Source of the DNA: an uncultured Corynebacterium sp.
GTDB lineage: Bacteria > Actinomycetota > Actinomycetes > Mycobacteriales > Mycobacteriaceae
Assembly (NCBI RefSeq): GCF_946221935.1
Contig: NZ_CAMIGN010000005.1
Location: 74,105-138,104, forward strand
Length of the DNA: 64,000 nucleotides
Reading direction: 5' to 3'
The notes under the pieces: generated by a model
What the model saw: only the letters and a program-made list of their open reading frames with translations
What the model was told of the DNA's origin: nothing
Databases searched by the model: none
Shown: positions 1-8,587 of the stretch, in pieces
Layout: the number at the start of each line of letters is the position of its first letter
How positions within the stretch are numbered: position 1 is the stretch's first letter
Made by a program: the position numbers and the translations under genes

Positions 1-792
1 CTGATGTTTGATGGTGACTCCGCTATCGCCTCGGCGCAATACTCGTACCTGCCTAGCGGCGTACAGTTCATCGCTGATCAGCAGCGTGTGGAAGACGCTG
101 GCGAGGCGCTAGTTTCCACCGTCGTCGACTGGTGGCACACTTTGCCGAAGGACCATCGGCCTAAGCTCTACGTCTATGGCGAATCTCTAGGTACCAATGC
201 CGGCAGCGGCGCGTTTTCAGGTGTTCGGGACATCGCCGCCAGCGTTGATGGTTTGTTATGGGCGGGGCCACCGAATTCCAACAAGTTGTGGCACGGCCTG
301 GTTGACCGGCGCGATCCCGGTTCGCCGCAGGTTTCTGCGGAATACGCGGGCGGGTTGAATGTGCGCTTCGCCGAAAACACCGATGAAATCTGGAGTTGGC
401 GCGATGAGGTGGACTTGAATTCCCCAGGTGGTTGGCACCATCCGCGCATCCTTTTCCTGCAACACCCCTCTGATCCAGTGGTGTGGTGGTCACCGTCGCT
501 GATAGCCAGGGAACCAGACTGGTTAAAGGAACCCGCTGGGTTTGACCGCTCGCCGTCGATGTCGTGGATTCCTTTTGTTACGTTCTGGCAGGTAACAATG
601 GATCTTCCCGTCGCCGCCAATGTGCCGAATGGACATGGGCACAATTACGGCAATGGAGTGCTGGACGCCATGCTCGCGATGGTCGGCGGGGAAGACTTCA
701 ACCCTGTTCGGGCTGAAGAACTGCGGAAACAACTGGACGAGGCAATGCTCACCCAGGGGCCAGAGAAAGAAGTCGGTGTCGACAACGGCTAA
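1..792 (+). CDS. alpha/beta-hydrolase family protein, C-terminal part (5' end outside window)
   Basis: The reading frame is already open at the first base, so only the C-terminal ~263 residues are present. The motif YGESLG is the nucleophile-elbow serine of an alpha/beta-hydrolase. The later LQHPSDPVVWW supplies a candidate acidic residue, and NGHGHNYG a candidate histidine near the C terminus. The layout resembles the actinobacterial alpha/beta-hydrolase family with an N-terminal membrane domain (Pfam Abhydrolase_9); that domain would lie upstream of the window. Substrate is unknown. The gene ends 50 bp before the small monooxygenase-like gene, which appears to have its own promoter. Family assignment is by motif recall only. 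Confidence 0.75.
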   Translation: MMFDGDSAIASAQYSYLPSGVQFIADQQRVEDAGEALVSTVVDWWHTLPKDHRPKLYVYGESLGTNAGSGAFSGVRDIAASVDGLLWAGPPNSNKLWHGLVDRRDPGSPQVSAEYAGGLNVRFAENTDEIWSWRDEVDLNSPGGWHHPRILFLQHPSDPVVWWSPSLIAREPDWLKEPAGFDRSPSMSWIPFVTFWQVTMDLPVAANVPNGHGHNYGNGVLDAMLAMVGGEDFNPVRAEELRKQLDEAMLTQGPEKEVGVDNG

Positions 793-842
793 TACGAGCC
801 GGGGCTGCTTGCGTACCGCAGAAAAGCGTAGGCTGGGGAACC

Positions 843-1172
843 ATGATCCTGATCAACGTTAAGTACAAGGTTCGCCCAGAGTTCGCCGACAACTTCCTGC
901 AGGAGGTCTCCTGGTTCACCGAGTCCACCCGTGCGGAGGAGGGCAACATCTTCTTCGACTGGTTCCGCGATCCGGAAACCCCGAATGAGTACCTACTGAT
1001 CGAAGCTTTCCAGGACGATAGCGACGTTGCACACGTTGAGTCCGAGCACTTCAAGCGCGCCTGCGATGAAATGCCGAAGTACCTGCTGGAGACCCCGGAG
1101 ATCATCAATACGAAGATCCCGGGCAAGACCGAGTGGGATCGCATGGCTGAGTTCCGCGTCGAGGACAACTAG
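843..1172 (+). CDS. antibiotic biosynthesis monooxygenase (ABM) domain protein
   Basis: A 109-residue protein with the size and pattern of a single ABM ferredoxin-like fold: an N-terminal strand with a basic KVRPEFAD stretch, EEGNIFFDWFRDPETPNEYLLIEAF in pieces, and a C-terminal strand. Members include putative quinol monooxygenases (YgiN type) and dimeric small oxygenases; the substrate cannot be read from sequence. A TAGGCT -10 box at 829-834 lies eight bases before the ATG and there is no Shine-Dalgarno, so the mRNA is probably leaderless. The serine deaminase gene follows after 13 bp and is likely cotranscribed. Confidence 0.78.
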   Translation: MILINVKYKVRPEFADNFLQEVSWFTESTRAEEGNIFFDWFRDPETPNEYLLIEAFQDDSDVAHVESEHFKRACDEMPKYLLETPEIINTKIPGKTEWDRMAEFRVEDN

Positions 1173-1185
1173 CCCAGTAATCAGC

Positions 1186-2673
1186 ATGACCGTCAGTGTT
1201 TTCGATCTCTTCCAGATCGGCGTAGGCCCGTCATCCTCACACACCGTCGGACCCATGCGCGCGGGGCTCTCATTCGCGCAGCAGGTCAAGGCGCTTTTTG
1301 CCGATGACGCCGCGTCCCCCAGCGCCACCGATTCAGGCTCCGACGAGGGCTTGCACCCGCTGGGCGCTGACAAGCTGGCGAATGTGGTGAGCTTGCCCGA
1401 TGAGGGCGAGAACGGTCCCAGCATCAGCATCATCCTCTATGGCTCGCTGGCAGCTACGGGCGCGGGGCATGGAACGCTCGGAGCGTGTCTGCTGGGGCTG
1501 GACGGTGCCGATCCGGCGCAGATCGACCCGGATTATATGCAGACCCGCCTGGAGGAGATCCGGGCTACGCGCACCATCCATCTGGCAGGGGATAAAAACT
1601 TGCCGATCACATGTGGCTTCGAGGACATTGTTTTACGTCCCACTGTGCGTCGCTCGGTGCATACAAATGCGATGACCTTTGTGGTCAACAGTGTGAATGG
1701 CGTGGAGCCACTAAAACAGACCTACTATTCCATCGGCGGTGGCTTCATCCGCACCGAAGAGGAAGTCCCCACCCTCGATGAACTATCCGGTCCGTGGTTG
1801 TTCGAATCCGGTGACAAGCTGATCTCGCTGGCCGAACACGAGGGATTAAGTCTGGGAGAGGTGCAGCGGCGCTGTGAGCAATCGTTGCGCACCGATGAGC
1901 AGATCAATGCGAACCTGGATGCTATTGCGCAGGCCATGCAGGATTGTGCCAAGCGGGGCGTGTCCTTTGCCGGAGTGCTGCCCGGCGCTCTGATGGTACG
2001 CCGCCGCGCCAAGCGCTGGTACGACCAGCTCATGGAGGAAGATCCGCATCGCAGCGCGGAGTTTTCCGAGGACTGGGTGAACCTGGTGGCGCTCGCTGTG
2101 AATGAGGAAAACGCTGCCGGTGGACGGGTGGTGACCGCCCCGACCAACGGAGCGGCAGGCATTATCCCGGCTGTGATGTTTTATGCCCGCGAGTTCACCC
2201 CTGCGGGGAAGCAGGATCCTTTTGACGTCAACCGGCGATTCTTGCTGGCCGCGGGAGCGATTGGATCGCTGTACAAGGAACGCGCCAGCATCTCCGGAGC
2301 TGAGGTCGGCTGCCAGGGCGAGGTTGGCTCCGCTGCCTCTATGGCCGCAGCTGGATTGGCGGAGGTACTGGGTGGTTCACCACGCCAGGTCGCCAATGCA
2401 GCGGAGATTGCCATGGAGCATTCGCTGGGGCTTACGTGTGATCCGATCGGTGGTTTGGTGCAGATTCCATGCATCGAAAGAAATGCCATCAGCGCCGGGA
2501 AAGCCATCAATGCTGCGAAGATGGCTATGCGCGGGGACGGAGACCACCATGTCACCTTGGATGAGGTCATTGAGACCATGCGACAGACCGGAAGGGACAT
2601 GTCCGAAAAGTACAAGGAAACTGCCGGCGGAGGCTTGGCGACGAATGTTTCAGTCAATGTCCCTGAGTGCTAG
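1186..2673 (+). CDS. sdaA: L-serine ammonia-lyase (single-chain, iron-sulfur type)
   Basis: Converts L-serine to pyruvate and ammonia with a [4Fe-4S] cluster. The 495-residue protein starts MTVSVFDLFQIGVGPSSSHT, the conserved N terminus of the beta domain, so I chose this ATG over longer in-frame starts that would overlap the preceding gene. The alpha domain contains APTNGAAGIIPAV, GCQGEVGSAASMA and GLTCDPIGGLVQIPCIERN, whose cysteines fit cluster ligands. The chain ends in Cys (NVSVNVPEC). In type 2 enzymes such as the Legionella one, the C-terminal Cys reaches into the active site and ligates the cluster, so this protein is likely that type. It is convergent with the GT87 gene, with stop codons 6 bp apart. 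Confidence 0.93.
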   Translation: MTVSVFDLFQIGVGPSSSHTVGPMRAGLSFAQQVKALFADDAASPSATDSGSDEGLHPLGADKLANVVSLPDEGENGPSISIILYGSLAATGAGHGTLGACLLGLDGADPAQIDPDYMQTRLEEIRATRTIHLAGDKNLPITCGFEDIVLRPTVRRSVHTNAMTFVVNSVNGVEPLKQTYYSIGGGFIRTEEEVPTLDELSGPWLFESGDKLISLAEHEGLSLGEVQRRCEQSLRTDEQINANLDAIAQAMQDCAKRGVSFAGVLPGALMVRRRAKRWYDQLMEEDPHRSAEFSEDWVNLVALAVNEENAAGGRVVTAPTNGAAGIIPAVMFYAREFTPAGKQDPFDVNRRFLLAAGAIGSLYKERASISGAEVGCQGEVGSAASMAAAGLAEVLGGSPRQVANAAEIAMEHSLGLTCDPIGGLVQIPCIERNAISAGKAINAAKMAMRGDGDHHVTLDEVIETMRQTGRDMSEKYKETAGGGLATNVSVNVPEC

Positions 2674-2679
2674 GACACG

Positions 2680-3957
2680 CTAGTTCTGTGTCTCAGCGGG
2701 GGACGGAGGGACAGGGCGGCTCTTGTGGGACAACGCGAAGTGAATGGTCATCACTGCCAACGCAAGGATGGTCCACCACAGGTAAGAGTTACCCACAATG
2801 ACCTGCCAGAGATTCCAATCCAGCTCACGCTGTTCCTGGAAGGGGACGAAGGCGGTGGGTTCGAAGGCGAAGGCCGCGAACCCCAATACCACCAGGGAAG
2901 TCCACAGCCAGCGCGGGGTGCCCACAGGGGAGGCAGGGGTGGCGAAGGCGTAGCCCGCTAATGCCACCAGAAGTACCGGTGCCCAAGACCAGTGGTGATT
3001 CCAGGAAATCGGGCTGGCTAGCAGAGCAAAGAACGCGTTGACGCTAAGAGCAGCAATGGGAGCATCGGCCCTGAGCAAGCTGAACATGACGAAGGTGATG
3101 ACCACTAGCGAGACGCACACCAGGATTATCCACAGCAAGCTTGAGGAGTCCTGCGTCTGTAGCCCGAAGCGGTGAAGGAGGCCGTTAAGGCTTTGGTTCA
3201 AGGCATACTCATGGTTGCCGATGCGTCCGGTTTCGCGCAGCGTGTGAGTCCAATATTCCTTGGAGTCACTGGGCAGAATCAGCCAAGCCAGAGCCGTGGT
3301 ACCCAGCGTGCCCGCACCCATGCGCACGATGGAACCCCAGTCCTTGCGCAACAGGAACCACAGGCCGAACACTGCGGGCGTCAATTTGATGGCTACCGCA
3401 GCACCCGTGAGCAGACCCCGATAACGACGAGGCACGACCAGTGCATCGGCAAAAACCATGCCCATCAACAACACGTTGATCTGCCCATAGGCCAAGGTGG
3501 TGTGGATGGGGCTCAGGTGGATAAGAACAGTTGTCAACGCGACCGAGACCCATGCGGCAGAGGTGCGATCCACCCTCGCCGCCATGTGCAGAGTGTAGGC
3601 GAACATCCACCAGGTAAGGAGCACCGTGGCGGAAGCGAGCAATACGGCTGAGAGGTCATAGGGAAGTACCGCAAGAGGAGTGAACAATACCGCCGAAATA
3701 GGAGGATAGGTAAAAGGCAGGAACGTATCGCCGATGATGTGGAAGTGGCCGCTATAAAGCTCCTGACCATCCAGTACTCGTTGCGCGCCCACCCGGTAAA
3801 CATCGAGATCCAGGTGATAGTGGAAGCCCCGAGTGTTCACAATCGTGGGAAGGAAAGACAGCACCGCGAGTACGCTGAGTACGACTTTTAGAGGGAAGCC
3901 GATTTTGAGGTGCCTGAAATCTTCGACGTGCGCCGGGGTGTCTTCCTTAGTCTGCAT
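2680..3957 (-). CDS. GT87-family (DUF2029) polyprenol-phosphate-mannose-dependent mannosyltransferase-like protein
   Basis: A 425-residue polytopic membrane protein with roughly ten hydrophobic segments starting near residue 25. The first extracytoplasmic loop contains YHLDLDVYRVGAQ; an aspartate there is the expected catalytic base of GT-C enzymes. TFPYPP-like FTYPPISAVL and NQSLNGLLHR are typical of the GT87/PimE-MptC group. These enzymes transfer mannose from polyprenyl-phosphate-mannose to phosphatidylinositol mannosides, lipomannan or arabinogalactan-type glycans at the outer face of the membrane. Which acceptor is used here is not known. It is divergent from ppk2 across about 100 bp. 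Confidence 0.82.
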   Translation of the reverse strand: MQTKEDTPAHVEDFRHLKIGFPLKVVLSVLAVLSFLPTIVNTRGFHYHLDLDVYRVGAQRVLDGQELYSGHFHIIGDTFLPFTYPPISAVLFTPLAVLPYDLSAVLLASATVLLTWWMFAYTLHMAARVDRTSAAWVSVALTTVLIHLSPIHTTLAYGQINVLLMGMVFADALVVPRRYRGLLTGAAVAIKLTPAVFGLWFLLRKDWGSIVRMGAGTLGTTALAWLILPSDSKEYWTHTLRETGRIGNHEYALNQSLNGLLHRFGLQTQDSSSLLWIILVCVSLVVITFVMFSLLRADAPIAALSVNAFFALLASPISWNHHWSWAPVLLVALAGYAFATPASPVGTPRWLWTSLVVLGFAAFAFEPTAFVPFQEQRELDWNLWQVIVGNSYLWWTILALAVMTIHFALSHKSRPVPPSPAETQN

Positions 3958-4056
3958 AAAGGCTTATTATTCCATCTTCATCGCGGAAGGTTCGCGAGCG
4001 GTTGACGATGGTGGTGCATTAGGCGTTGCCGCCTGCAAAGAACTAAGCTTGGAACA

Positions 4057-5046
4057 ATGAACAACGCACTACCCAAGCTGGACAAACAGGCCTATGAAGA
4101 GGAGCTGAAGAGGCTCCAGGCGGAACTCGTCGAAATGCAGCAGTGGGTGGTGGAAACCGGCGCGCGCATCGTCATTGTGATGGAGGGGCGCGACGCAGCG
4201 GGCAAGGGGTCCGCGATCAAGCGCATCACCCAGTACCTCAGCCCACGTGTTTGTCGCATCGAGGCGCTGCCCGCGCCGAACTCTCGCGAACAAGGTCAGT
4301 GGTACTTCCAGCGCTATATTGAGAAGCTGCCGACGGCCGGTGAGATCGTTATCTTCGACCGCTCGTGGTACAACCGCGCTGGTGTCGAGCGCGTGATGGG
4401 CTTCTGTACAACCCAAGAGTACCGTCGCTTCCTGCACCAGGCGCCTATCTTTGAGCGACTGTTGGTAGAAGACGGCATTATCTTGCGCAAGTACTGGTTC
4501 TCTGTTTCCGATGAAGAGCAGATTCGTCGCTTCCAATCTCGCCAGTCGGATCCACTGCGCCAGTGGAAGCTGTCCCCAATGGATTTGCAGTCCATCACCC
4601 GTTGGGAGGACTACTCGCGTGCGAAGGACGAAATGTTCGTCCACACCGACATTCCCTCCGCCCCGTGGTACACAGTGGAGTCTGAGGATAAGAAACGCTC
4701 CCGAATTAACGTGATCAACCACCTGTTGAACACGATTCCGTGGGAGTATGTCGAAAAGAACGTTCCGAAGATCCCGGAGCGGCCGGAATCCGATTCCACC
4801 TATGAGCGCCCGCCGCGTACCCAGTTCCGTTATGTTCCGGATGTGGCGAAGATGCTGGAGAAGGATCTGGTGAAGAAGGAAGCCAAGCGTGTGGCCGAGG
4901 AGGCTGCGGCGTCCAAAAACGGCAGTGACGGCAAGAAATCCAAGTCCAAGAAGGGCGATAAGGAAAAATCCAAGGACAAAAACAAGAAGGATAAAGCCAA
5001 GTCCAAGTCCAAGAAGAGTGACAAGAAGTCCAAGAAGAAGAAATAG
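4057..5046 (+). CDS. ppk2: polyphosphate kinase 2 (PPK2)
   Basis: PPK2 enzymes use polyphosphate to phosphorylate nucleotides, or the reverse. The Walker A loop GRDAAGKGSAIKRI sits near residue 45, the lid/Walker B region IFDRSWYNRAGVERVMGF near residue 108, and LLVEDGIILRKYWFSVSDEEQ follows; this is the single-domain class I layout. About 50 C-terminal residues (roughly 281-329) form a Lys/Ser-rich tail beyond the catalytic domain. A TAAGCT -10 box at 4044-4049 lies seven bases before the ATG, with no Shine-Dalgarno, so translation is probably leaderless. A strong hairpin terminator follows. The matching exopolyphosphatase lies at 35.3 kb. Confidence 0.93.
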   Translation: MNNALPKLDKQAYEEELKRLQAELVEMQQWVVETGARIVIVMEGRDAAGKGSAIKRITQYLSPRVCRIEALPAPNSREQGQWYFQRYIEKLPTAGEIVIFDRSWYNRAGVERVMGFCTTQEYRRFLHQAPIFERLLVEDGIILRKYWFSVSDEEQIRRFQSRQSDPLRQWKLSPMDLQSITRWEDYSRAKDEMFVHTDIPSAPWYTVESEDKKRSRINVINHLLNTIPWEYVEKNVPKIPERPESDSTYERPPRTQFRYVPDVAKMLEKDLVKKEAKRVAEEAAASKNGSDGKKSKSKKGDKEKSKDKNKKDKAKSKSKKSDKKSKKKK

Positions 5047-5063
5047 GAGTTCTCAAGGTCACT

Positions 5064-5102
5064 AAAAGCTAGGCGGGGCTGAGAATCTGCCTAGCTTTTT
5101 TC
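5064..5102 (+). terminator. rho-independent terminator of ppk2
   Basis: An 11-bp perfect stem (AAAAGCTAGGC at 5064-5074 with GCCTAGCTTTT at 5089-5099) encloses a 14-base loop and runs into a T tract, 17 bp after the ppk2 stop codon. Confidence 0.9.
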
Positions 5103-5166
5103 TATTCTGATGAGGGAAAACTTACTTTAGGCTGCGCGCTTTTCTGGTTCCTGCAATCATAGTTGC

Positions 5167-6246
5167 ATGGCAGACAAGAAGAGGAAGCAGCCGATGTATG
5201 ACCCGGAGGCGGAGGTTACCGCTGTTGTAGCGGGACGCGTCGGAGTGATCGAGCTGAATCGCCCGAAGGCTCTCAATTCCTTGAACGCGGAGATGATTCG
5301 CCTGATCCGCGAGGCGGTCGATAGATGGGCCGATGACGATTCGATCCGCTTCATTGTCATCAAGTCCTCCTCCGATCGAGCATTTTGTGCCGGCGGCGAC
5401 GTGCGCTACGTGCGCACGCGGGACATGAAGCGCATGTACCGATTCGGTGACGCCTTCTTCGAGGAGGAATACGACCTCAACGAACGCCTGTCCATAGTCA
5501 ACAAACCCGTCATTGCACTGCTTGAAGGAATCGTTATGGGCGGGGGTATGGGCATTTCCGTACACGGATCGCACCGCATCATCACTCCCCGTACGCTCGG
5601 CGCTATGCCAGAGGCGGCGATCGGGTTCGTGCCCGACGTAGGGATGTCGCACAAGCTGACCCATCTGGATGTTCCGCCAGCCATTGGCCTGTTTATCGCT
5701 ACGACAGGGTGGCGCCTAAGCCCGGCAGATATGCTTTACACCGGGCTGGGTACGAACCTGGTGGCAGATGTTCACGCTTTCGAAGCTGCTTTGCAAACTG
5801 ATGAATTGCCAGAGGCACTGCGCGAACATGCGCTGGAACTACAAGAGCTGGACGAACCAGTTTCTACGCTGCAGAGCCACTCCGAGTGGATTGAGCAGAC
5901 TTTCGCCGAAGGCTCGTGGGCCGAAATCGAGGCCCGGATTGCTAAGGATGCGGATTCTGTTTCTGACGCCGAGTTGGCGCAGTTCATAACCAAGGTGACA
6001 GATTGCTTGAAGGGAGCCAGCCCTGAGAGCCTGGTGGCTACCGTGGAGCTGTTCCGTCGCGCGGAAAACTCAACACTGCGTGAGGCTTTGGACATGGAGT
6101 ACAAGGTTGGCTCAGAGCTGCGTCGGGGGAAGAATTTCATTGAGGGTGTTCGCGCTGTACTGGAACACAAGGATTTCAATGCTCAATTTGAGCCTGCGTC
6201 CACGGACGAAGTGGATGTGCAGAAATGGCAGGAGCTGCTGGGATAG
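5167..6246 (+). CDS. enoyl-CoA hydratase/isomerase family protein, 3-hydroxyisobutyryl-CoA hydrolase type
   Basis: A 359-residue crotonase-fold protein. AFCAGGDVRYVRT and GIVMGGGMGISVHGSHRI form the oxyanion hole, and MPEAAIGFVPDVG carries the glutamate and aspartate seen in 3-hydroxyisobutyryl-CoA hydrolases, which act in valine degradation. The length, with a C-terminal ~120-residue extension, fits that subfamily better than ordinary enoyl-CoA hydratases (~260 aa). It starts after the ppk2 terminator, so it has its own promoter, and is convergent with pnuC. True substrate is unproven. Confidence 0.85.
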   Translation: MADKKRKQPMYDPEAEVTAVVAGRVGVIELNRPKALNSLNAEMIRLIREAVDRWADDDSIRFIVIKSSSDRAFCAGGDVRYVRTRDMKRMYRFGDAFFEEEYDLNERLSIVNKPVIALLEGIVMGGGMGISVHGSHRIITPRTLGAMPEAAIGFVPDVGMSHKLTHLDVPPAIGLFIATTGWRLSPADMLYTGLGTNLVADVHAFEAALQTDELPEALREHALELQELDEPVSTLQSHSEWIEQTFAEGSWAEIEARIAKDADSVSDAELAQFITKVTDCLKGASPESLVATVELFRRAENSTLREALDMEYKVGSELRRGKNFIEGVRAVLEHKDFNAQFEPASTDEVDVQKWQELLG

Positions 6247-6254
6247 TTAGGGGA

Positions 6255-6977
6255 TTAGGCGCTTTCCTTGCGTTGCACCCGCAGCCATACGAAAAAGCCC
6301 CACAGAACGAATGCGCCGTAGACCAGGTATAGCGCGGCTGAGGGGTAGTAGCCGGCAGACAGTAGGAGAGGCACCCCTACGATGTCCACGCCGATCCAAA
6401 TGAGCCAGAACTCCGTCCAGCCTCGAGCCATTCCGAAGGTGGCGAGGATAGAGCCGGTGAAAATCCAGGCGTCTGCCCATGGGCCCCAGGAGCCCAGCGT
6501 ATCGAAGACGAGTGCGAAGCCGATGGTGCCGAAGACGGCGAAGGCGAGCATCCCCAGGCGTTCCTTGGCGCTGGCCCAGCTGGGCTGAACGGCGGCACTG
6601 TCCGCCGCGGGTTCACTGACGATGGAGCGCGAAGGATCAGTGTTATCTGGTTCGCGCAGACCGGCGGTACGGGCGCGATTCCATTGATACCAGCCGTAGA
6701 CAGAGACGATCAGGAACATCACCTGGCGCCCAGCTTGGCCATAGAGGTCGAGGTCTTGTGGGGTGTGGAAGAGTCCGCCCAGGAATACGGTGAATAGCAG
6801 GATATTGCCAATGATGCCGACGGGCCAGGCCCAGACCACGCGCTTCATTCCGCCAACGGCGGAGGCGAGGCCGAACAGATTGCCGATGATCTCTCTCCAG
6901 AGGATCGGGTAGCCGCCTATGAACAGTGTTGCGTTGAGAAGTGTTGTAAAGATTCCCTCGGATTCCACAGTCACCAT
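6255..6977 (-). CDS. pnuC: nicotinamide riboside/mononucleotide transporter PnuC
   Basis: A 240-residue membrane protein of the PnuC family, which imports NAD precursors by facilitated diffusion. VVWAWPVGIIGNILLF and SVYGWYQWNRAR are the conserved PnuC helices; the C-terminal half has FWLIWIGVDIVGVPLLLSAG and YLVYGAFVLWGFFVW. The central linker, residues ~105-140, is long and polar. It is monocistronic as far as can be seen, convergent with the crotonase gene. No NAD-riboswitch-like structure was recognised in the 77 bp upstream. The nicotinamidase gene at 50.5 kb serves the same pathway. Confidence 0.9.
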   Translation of the reverse strand: MVTVESEGIFTTLLNATLFIGGYPILWREIIGNLFGLASAVGGMKRVVWAWPVGIIGNILLFTVFLGGLFHTPQDLDLYGQAGRQVMFLIVSVYGWYQWNRARTAGLREPDNTDPSRSIVSEPAADSAAVQPSWASAKERLGMLAFAVFGTIGFALVFDTLGSWGPWADAWIFTGSILATFGMARGWTEFWLIWIGVDIVGVPLLLSAGYYPSAALYLVYGAFVLWGFFVWLRVQRKESA

Positions 6978-7054
6978 CTTTCCCCATTCGGGTCCGCGGC
7001 AGAAAACCGGGTAAGCACTTCAGAGCGTATTAGCCCTTTAACTGCATTGGTCTT

Positions 7055-7732
7055 TTAACTGCGATCTACGCTAGCCAGCATGTCGAAGGCTCGATCGTAG
7101 AGTTCCCGCGGGGCGGCATCGCCTGCGAGCCTCTCGTCCATCGCGGCCTCCATAGCCCGCAGAGCAATGCTGAAAGCAACATCTAATAGAAGGAAAGCAT
7201 CGAAGGGGGTGAGGTTGGGATCGATCTCACATAGCGCCTGAGTGCCGGGCTCGGTAAGGGTTGGGAGATCTACTTCCAGGCTGTCGCCACTACTGTTCTG
7301 ATGAGGATGTTCCAGCATGATGAGTAAAGGCTTGAATTTGCGGACATCTGGGGTGATGGGGTCGGAGATCTGTGAAGAGTTGTCCCCGGACTCCGGCCCT
7401 AGTGGGGAGCAGTAGATCCACATGGTGTCGCGCAGAATGTCGGCGGTGCGGCCAGTGCGGTGGTCTGTGGCGACCTCTTTGACGCGCCGGGCGAAGTTCT
7501 CAAAAACGTCGTGCAAATAGTATGCGAAGACATCGTCGCGGCGTTCGAAATAGTTGTGGAAGGTACGGGGAGACACGCCAGCGTTCTTGGTAATGGCATG
7601 TACCGTGGCTGCATCCGGCCCGTCGTTCAAATACAGGTCGATCGCGGCATCAATAAGGTTTTGTTTAGTCTCGGCCTTTTTCTGTTCGCGCCTAGAGGCA
7701 GAGGGCTCGGGAATGGTCGCGTTTGTCGCCAT
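7055..7732 (-). CDS. TetR family transcriptional regulator
   Basis: A 225-residue regulator. The N-terminal helix-turn-helix spans about residues 20-65 (IDAAIDLYLNDG, VHAITKNAGVSPRTFHNYFERRDDVFAYYL). The C-terminal ligand domain is not recognisable by function. An upstream TTG would add 13 residues, but the ATG giving MATNATIPEP fits TetR layout better. The next upstream gene is a second TetR with the same strand and a similar recognition helix (SARTFHNYF), so the two may be paralogues. Its target is unknown; the nearby mmpL and pnuC genes are candidates. Confidence 0.85.
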   Translation of the reverse strand: MATNATIPEPSASRREQKKAETKQNLIDAAIDLYLNDGPDAATVHAITKNAGVSPRTFHNYFERRDDVFAYYLHDVFENFARRVKEVATDHRTGRTADILRDTMWIYCSPLGPESGDNSSQISDPITPDVRKFKPLLIMLEHPHQNSSGDSLEVDLPTLTEPGTQALCEIDPNLTPFDAFLLLDVAFSIALRAMEAAMDERLAGDAAPRELYDRAFDMLASVDRS

Positions 7733-7870
7733 GTGAGTGAGGAAACCTTTCAATCTGCCCAATGAGTTCAATGAGCGCGATAAAGCTGATTGAAGAGTAG
7801 TGTAGCAGGACTGCTGCAGCTGAAGCTTGAACTCGATAATGAAAACTGTCCATCTAGCGTTTTCTAAGAG

Positions 7871-8545
7871 TTAACGGAGTTCTGAGAGGCCATTTGCCAG
7901 TAATTGGAAAACGTTTCGAATATCTTGTTCGGTGGTGACATCGCCCGTCTTATTGAGCTCCACGAAGATGCCGGGAATGAACATCATGGTATTGATGAGG
8001 AGTAGTGCATTGACAGTGGATAGGGTGTTTCCTGCCCGCTTGCTGTATTGCTGAAAAGCTTCTACAAGTGGGGAAAAGAACTCCACTCCGGAACTGAAGT
8101 GCCGCTGATCCTCTGCGAAAAGTTCCTCTCGTTGATGAGGTGGAATACTGCGGAGGTGGTCAGCGAGGCGGGAGAGAGTGTCGATACTCCTGGGATTTTC
8201 TGACGGGCGATTATAGAGGTTTACCGCAATGTTCTCGGCGATTGAGATTAAAGGTTGGCCGGGTCTTGCGACTTCTACAATGTTAACCATTTCGTCGACG
8301 AATTGATTAAGTATGAATAACAAAGCTGCTTCCCGGTGGGGGAAATAGTTGTGGAAAGTGCGCGCGGAAATGTGCGCCTTTTCTGCGATACGGGCAGTTG
8401 TCGCATTCTCTGCTCCCTCGTTGACCAGAATTTCAACGGTAGCCTGGGCAATGCGTTCGCGAGTCTCGGCTTTCTTGCGATCTCTTAGGCCAAGTGTCTT
8501 TTCCGCAGGTTGATTGCCGTTTTGGTTACTCATTTCGCGCGCCAT
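7871..8545 (-). CDS. TetR family transcriptional regulator, downstream of mmpL
   Basis: A 224-residue TetR protein with a helix-turn-helix around residues 25-70 (RERIAQATVEILVNEG, ARIAEKAHISARTFHNYFPHREAAL). An alternative ATG four codons later is possible. It starts 42 bp after the mmpL stop codon on the same strand, so it is probably cotranscribed with the exporter and represses that operon, an arrangement that gives negative feedback. The inducer is unknown. Confidence 0.86.
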   Translation of the reverse strand: MAREMSNQNGNQPAEKTLGLRDRKKAETRERIAQATVEILVNEGAENATTARIAEKAHISARTFHNYFPHREAALLFILNQFVDEMVNIVEVARPGQPLISIAENIAVNLYNRPSENPRSIDTLSRLADHLRSIPPHQREELFAEDQRHFSSGVEFFSPLVEAFQQYSKRAGNTLSTVNALLLINTMMFIPGIFVELNKTGDVTTEQDIRNVFQLLANGLSELR

Positions 8546-8587
8546 CCTTCTTTGACTACTGTTCGCCTGTTTGCCTAACGACGCCCT

